Origin: Cyclostephanos tholiformis
Lineage: Eukaryota; Bacillariophyta; Thalassiosirophyceae; Thalassiosirales; Thalassiosiraceae
DNA length: 24,142 nucleotides
Assembly: GCA_036939975.1 (NCBI GenBank)
Contig: JALLPB010000095.1
Span: forward strand, 1-24,142
Direction: 5' to 3'
Shown here: piece after piece, positions 19,859 to 24,142 of the stretch
Position numbering within the stretch: the first letter of the stretch is position 1
How the letters are laid out: each line of letters begins with the position of its first letter
Made by a program: the position numbers and the translations under genes
Notes under the pieces: model-generated
Told to the model about the DNA's origin: nothing
Database searches by the model: none
The model's input: the letters and a program-made list of their open reading frames with translations, nothing else

Positions 19859-20640
19859 CCCAGTAAGGAGATATGTTTTTTTTTGCATTACATTTAAATC
19901 TAATAGTAATATAATAATGTATCTGTGTCACTAAATTATAGTGCACAGTTATATTATATAGCTTTTGTAGATAAAATTTTTGCCGTCAGATCGAGTTTGC
20001 CCTATTCAGAGGCAGGGTAGGTCAGATATGTACTTATGTATAGGGTTTAAGCAAAAAAATATGTCATAGGTAAAGTGGATACATAGGCTCAGTCACATAC
20101 CAGTGAGGTCAAGGGAAGAAACTAGGAGTACTTGAACTTGCAAAATAAAAAACAAGTAGTAGCTATTTAGTAACAAAATGGACATTTATTTTTGCTAAAT
20201 TCCCACTCTCCTCAGTCACGTAGAGTATCTGTATGCTAGAAAATGTATTCCCCAACAAATAAAAAAGGAAGACTTTGGTTGGACTAAAAGTGGGATAGAG
20301 ACTAGAGTAATAATTTGACTAAGGTGAAGACTAGATAATGATTAGTCAAAATTAAGGACTCCCTACCACTCTCCATTGGGTCCTTGCCAATGCCCTCAAA
20401 ATGCCATCACATGCCCCCAAAACGCCAAAAACAACATATTCCATCATTGTCCACCATCAAAATCTAATTGAAATCCATTGCAAATACTTTGTTGTGAGCC
20501 ATGTAAAGGTTGTACAATGTCAGCCAGCTAATATGTGCATTCTGGCATTTCAGTTTGGATGGATACTTGAAGTATGGGGCAACAGTCTTGTAAAGCCAAA
20601 TGGTTGCTCCAATATCCCATGAACCTCTTTGAGCTAAAGT

Positions 20641-22781
20641 CTACCACACCTCCACCCGTTCCACTGCAATCCGGACCCCCAACATCAAGTATTTCGTCTT
20701 GAACAAATTATAGCGCAACTTTGCAAAAATGATCTCAGTTATCCTCAAAAGCTTGAATGGAATTGTTTTTGTGCTCTCATTACCACAGAACCAGAACCAA
20801 CTCATGATCAGCATCAAGAACAACATCATCACTGAGATAACAAATATTTATGCACATGAGAAATCAAGCCTGCTGAATAAAAGATCTGAAATCTTTTCCA
20901 CAACTGGGCTCGACAATGGTGAGAGTAGATGAAGATGTGAGGGCAGATACAACAAGCTCCCTTCATCCTCCTGCATACCCAGTGACACCTCTGGACTGGA
21001 ACAGTTGACATCCTCATAACTAGTTTGGAGTGCAGTGACCAACTGCTGACCAACATTTTCAACCTTCCACATATGCTCACCATATAGCTCAACCATGTTA
21101 TCAATTATCTCATTCTTGACAAGGTAAGATAGTGTCCCAATCCATTGGCTGTCGAGATTGTTCTTGACCCCTTCAAGGATGTCTCTCCTTGACCAATCAA
21201 ACATGGCCCTGAGCTCTTTAAGTTGGGCAAGAATAGAAACATGAGGTGGCAGACCAGTGAAGGAGGGTGTTGAGGACATCTTTGTCCAAGGGAACTGAAC
21301 AGCTGCTACTTCTTTTTCTATATTTGGGGATGTTGGTAAAAATGGAGATGCCTGTAATTAACTCCGCCTTGGCAAGGTTCTCCCCAAGAAATCAAAATGA
21401 TAACAAAGCAAGGCAAAGCAAAAATACAGCAAGTGACACAATTCACCTGCAATAGTTTTGCCCCCAACAATGAAATCTTGCAACAATCCAAGCATTTTCT
21501 CCCTTACTGTGCCATCATTATCATCTTCAAAATAAGGTGGAGAAGTGGCAAATGACACATTGTTCACATCAAGGCGAATTACCACTTGCCCAAGGTACTG
21601 ATCCCCAGCTTTTTCAAACTGGAGGTAGTGCTCCTTGATGGAACCCATGCTCCACATCACTCTCAGGCAAATGGACACCATTGACAGGTACACAGTACTT
21701 CCCATGCTAGCATAGCTGCATGCCCCCTTCCTTGCAGAATGCAAATCCAAATCACCAGGGGAAATTCACAATTCATAAACCACCCTTATTTGTCCCCCAC
21801 AGGGAAGCAGAGCCAACCAGAAACCTCCCCATCATCTTCTCTTGTCATCATCTTGCTCATTTCCCTGTCAGTAAGGGCAAAAATATAGGTCACAAGTGAC
21901 AGGCCTATTCAGAGTGGCATAGACATGCCACAGCTGGTCATTGTTCCTCCAAGTCTGATCTGTTTTTTTTTGTTGCAAACCAAAAGACAAGTTAATCATC
22001 CTCCCATGTGATGTGGAACAGCTCAGCAAATGCAATATTTTTTGATTGTGCCATCAGGTTCTGTGAGGAAGCAATGGGCAAACAGATACTCCTTGTCCTC
22101 CTCCTTCATCAACAGCTCACACAATTTTTCATATACCTTATAATCCATCTTTTTCTTACCAATCATATTGCTATTGCTGGACTCCAGGTCTTTGTAGTGA
22201 TATGTCGCTTCATTCCCTTCACAAAGATCCTTAACTTCTCAGCAAACTCCAGACTCATTTTTTACTTGCTCAACCAGATGAGATGTACACCAGCACTCTT
22301 TGCTTGATCATTGAAGAAAACCCCAAATTTGGCTCACCTTTTTTTGGCCTTGAGAATTTGTACATGTTTAGAGGAAATTGCTAAGATGGACGACAGTTAG
22401 ATTCAACAAAATGAAAGGACAGTTATCATCCTCTGGGCTCATTGCAAAGAAACATTCCTGCACAAATCTCTTTTGAGCTGAGGGGGTTGCAAAGGATTCA
22501 TCTAGCCACTCAATGAACCACAGCTCTATCAGGAGACTCTGTAGCTTGTCATTCTGATGACAAAAATATGCAAATGCCGAATTCTGATATGTGTAGTTGA
22601 TCGGCAATTTCTTGGCAACAACTTTACCCAATATATCCTTCACAACACTGCTCACAATAGATGATGATGGCAGACAAGAATCTTCTGCTTGCTCTTTCAT
22701 CACCATCATGGGGGTGGCGACTGGTGGGATGAAGGGGGGGGGGGGTTGTTTAGATGCAGTGGCAGTGGGGGAGGGCAACAA
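20641..22781 (-). pseudogene. Crypton-like tyrosine recombinase, decayed
   Basis: Tyrosine recombinases cut and join DNA through a Tyr nucleophile with R..HxxR..H/W around it. The N-terminal region (22781-22368) reads FAYFCHQNDKLQSLLIELWF and ENCPFILLNL-like text. Central pieces in shifted frames read MSLEFAEKLRIFVKGMKRHI and KKKMDYKVYEKLCELLMKEE, then NLMAQSKNIAFAELFHITWE. Here Gln (22046-22048) takes the place expected for the first catalytic Arg. From 21750 one frame runs to 20641 with only two TAA stops (21358-21360 and 20848-20850). It contains LHSARKG (His 21739-21741, Arg 21730-21732), MWSMGSIKEHYLQFEKAGDQ (Trp 21652-21654, candidate nucleophile Tyr 21625-21627), SFTGLPPHVSILAQLKEL with a coiled-coil-like stretch, and a distal SWFWFCGNESTKTIPFKLLR. 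This gene type, including GLPPHV and the W-GN tail, resembles Crypton-derived repeated genes of diatoms and oomycetes. No element ends were found. Confidence 0.7.
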
Positions 22782-23103
22782 AGGTGGTGGCAGTGGCAGT
22801 GTCTCATGATGTTATTTTTCAGGTATTTATCTAGCAGATCATGCATTGCCTAATGCATCTCGCCAATGGGGCATGCCTTGCCAATTTATTTTTTTCTATC
22901 CCCCATCCAAAAAGGTGTACCTAACTAGGAATTAGTACATTGAAATTGGACAGAGAAAATTTCTCAAACCCCAAAACATCAACATGGAGGAAAATTTACC
23001 ATGAGGCCAGCACCTAGCTAAATTGATTGCTAATACATTATTTGCATACAAGGGGAATAAGGCAAAAACTTTGCCTGGACTACATCTAGGAGTTTTGTTG
23101 CAG
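22782..23103. other. Gene-free stretch
   Basis: No coding, RNA or repeat signal seen between the recombinase remnant and the palindrome cluster. Confidence 0.45.
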
Positions 23104-23810
23104 CTAACTTTGAAGTTATGGCATATTCAAAACTAGCTCCTGTGGAATATCAAATATTGGTAACTTCAAAGTTACATACCGTAACTTCGAAGTTACTGGT
23201 CATTTTATGACCAAATATCAAATATAGGCCCCCTACAACAATCAACCTGTAACTTCAAAATTACATACCTCTGCATGCCCATAACTTTGAAGTTACGGAC
23301 TCTCCCCTATATTTGAAGTTACGGTCATCTAATTTCGAATATAGCAATAAATTGCTATTAATCGCTTTTATTATTGCTATATTCAATATTAGATACCCCA
23401 AGACTTTTTGAATATAGCAATATATCAGCTAAATTCAGCAATTTATTGCTGTATATGATATTCAATGCCCCTAAAATTGAATATAGGTCTTCCGTTCAGT
23501 CCATATTCAATATTGGATGGCAATCACATACCATAACTTCGAAGTTACAAATTCATAACTTTGATATTACGGGTCTAGGAAACCCGTAACTTCAAAATTA
23601 CGGATTGATCACCCCATCTAATATCGAATATAGCAATTCTATCACTAAATTCGATTTTCCAACCCTCCATATTTGAAATTACGGGTTTTGATAGTCATCT
23701 AACTTTGCAGTTACAAACCCGTAATTTCGAAGTTACAAATCTAGATAGCCCGTAACTTTGAAGTTACGGGTTGGTCACACCATCTAATATTGAATATACC
23801 AATTCCTTAG
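23104..23810. repeat. Dense cluster of GTAACTTYGAAGTTAC palindromes and related hairpins
   Basis: About ten perfect or near-perfect copies of the 16-bp palindrome GTAACTTCGAAGTTAC lie in 700 bp (a perfect copy near 23180; others near 23104, 23161, 23250, 23281, 23532, 23585, 23720 and 23752). A larger hairpin pairs 23327-23350 with 23371-23394 (22 of 24 bases). The word CATCTAATATYGAATATA appears near 23615 and 23781, each preceded by a similar sequence (TTACGG-TTG-TCAC), a direct repeat about 167 bp apart. The same CATCTAATATCGAAT word builds the hairpins at 1-161. No gene is present. Confidence 0.85.
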
Positions 23811-23815
23811 CTGGA

Positions 23816-23950
23816 AATGTCGCCGACATGTCGTGACATGTCAGCCTGTTGTGTCGGGTGTCGCTCAATTTTGGCCAGATGGGACTGTCGCGCCGACACA
23901 AAATTGAAGATGTCGTCTCAGAAAATGTCGGCGTTAGCCGACATTTTTTT
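23816..23950. repeat. TGTCG-rich block ending in an 11-bp hairpin
   Basis: The word TGTCG or its complement recurs many times, including GACATGTCGTGACATGTC. The block ends with a perfect 11-bp stem (23922-23932 with 23937-23947, loop GTTA) followed by a T-run. Both ends carry AAATGTCG facing inward, so this may be a tiny (about 130 bp) MITE. The hairpin-plus-T-run looks like a bacterial terminator, but nothing upstream needs one. Confidence 0.55.
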
Positions 23951-24142
23951 AAATTTTGAAAGTGTGTAAGTAGAAATGTACTATGGTACGGGAGTACATA
24001 CGCACATCAACTTTTGCCTCTCAACGCTCATTTCATGGATCTGCTGCTTCCACCAAAATCATTTTTTATCAGGTTGACATTAATACAATGAGTTCTGTTT
24101 GTGATTGGGCACGTCTTGATCTGTGCCAGAAACCACAGGGTC

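Larger units (their letters stand above)
18841..20640. other. AT-rich gene-free stretch
   Basis: Nothing here has convincing coding character. Long A/T runs dominate, and stops are frequent in all frames except a short plus-strand frame at 20401-20622 that I do not recognise. Two related hairpins (19392-19415 and 19835-19858) are listed separately. Confidence 0.5.

Noticed and set aside
20401..20622. Small plus-strand protein gene
   Set aside because: It has an open frame of 73 codons, but no recognisable motif, and composition alone can explain it.
23922..23950. Rho-independent terminator
   Set aside because: It has a stem-loop plus T-run, but there is no upstream gene and the context is eukaryotic.

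Overview
The window looks like nuclear DNA of a eukaryote, most likely a heterokont alga and, as a best guess, a diatom. Three points support this. There are no bacterial-style operons or RNA genes. Nearly all recognisable coding signal belongs to eukaryotic mobile elements (Ty1/copia, a Crypton-like tyrosine recombinase, a DDE integrase with a Cys-rich tail, a Myb/SANT-like domain). The particular sequence flavours also resemble, from memory, repeated proteins of centric diatoms and other stramenopiles. No database search could be run, so the taxon is an inference. I found no intact host gene. Every substantial reading frame carries stops, frameshifts or lost catalytic residues, so this is a transposon graveyard.

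Layout, left to right. A hairpin cluster at 1-161 is followed by about 0.7 kb without genes and a region (1000-1625) full of a short TAAAATCA/TGATTTTA motif in both orientations. On the minus strand, 1784-4150 holds a decayed integrase gene: catalytic core at 3766-4150, C-terminal region at 1784-2517. A 330-bp foldback element with telomere-like 11-bp repeats lies at 4462-4794, next to a possible transposase scrap at 4871-5068. A satellite of about 12 tandem units of ~190 bp fills 5767-7990. A copia gag fragment (8018-8462, minus) abuts it.

The centrepiece is a nearly full-length Ty1/copia retrotransposon on the minus strand (8866-14725) with two 136-bp LTRs, gag, and a complete but inactivated pol in the copia order protease, integrase, reverse transcriptase, RNase H. 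It is visibly more GC-rich than its surroundings. To its right are a decayed Myb/SANT-like (DUF6818-type) gene (15570-16234, minus), a decayed conserved gene of unknown function (16583-17480, minus), and a plus-strand scrap of a different copia reverse transcriptase (17883-18840). An AT-rich gene-free stretch (18840-20640) follows, then a Crypton-like tyrosine recombinase pseudogene (20641-22781, minus). The right end (23104-23950) is packed with short palindromes, some built on the same word as the hairpins at the left end.

The genes do not form a pathway; they are independent insertions. Two themes recur. Catalytic residues have been lost in four enzymes (integrase E to K, RNase H D to N, RT DD to DN, recombinase R to Q), and each change fits a CpG transition. 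Short inverted repeats are also densely clustered outside the coding remnants.
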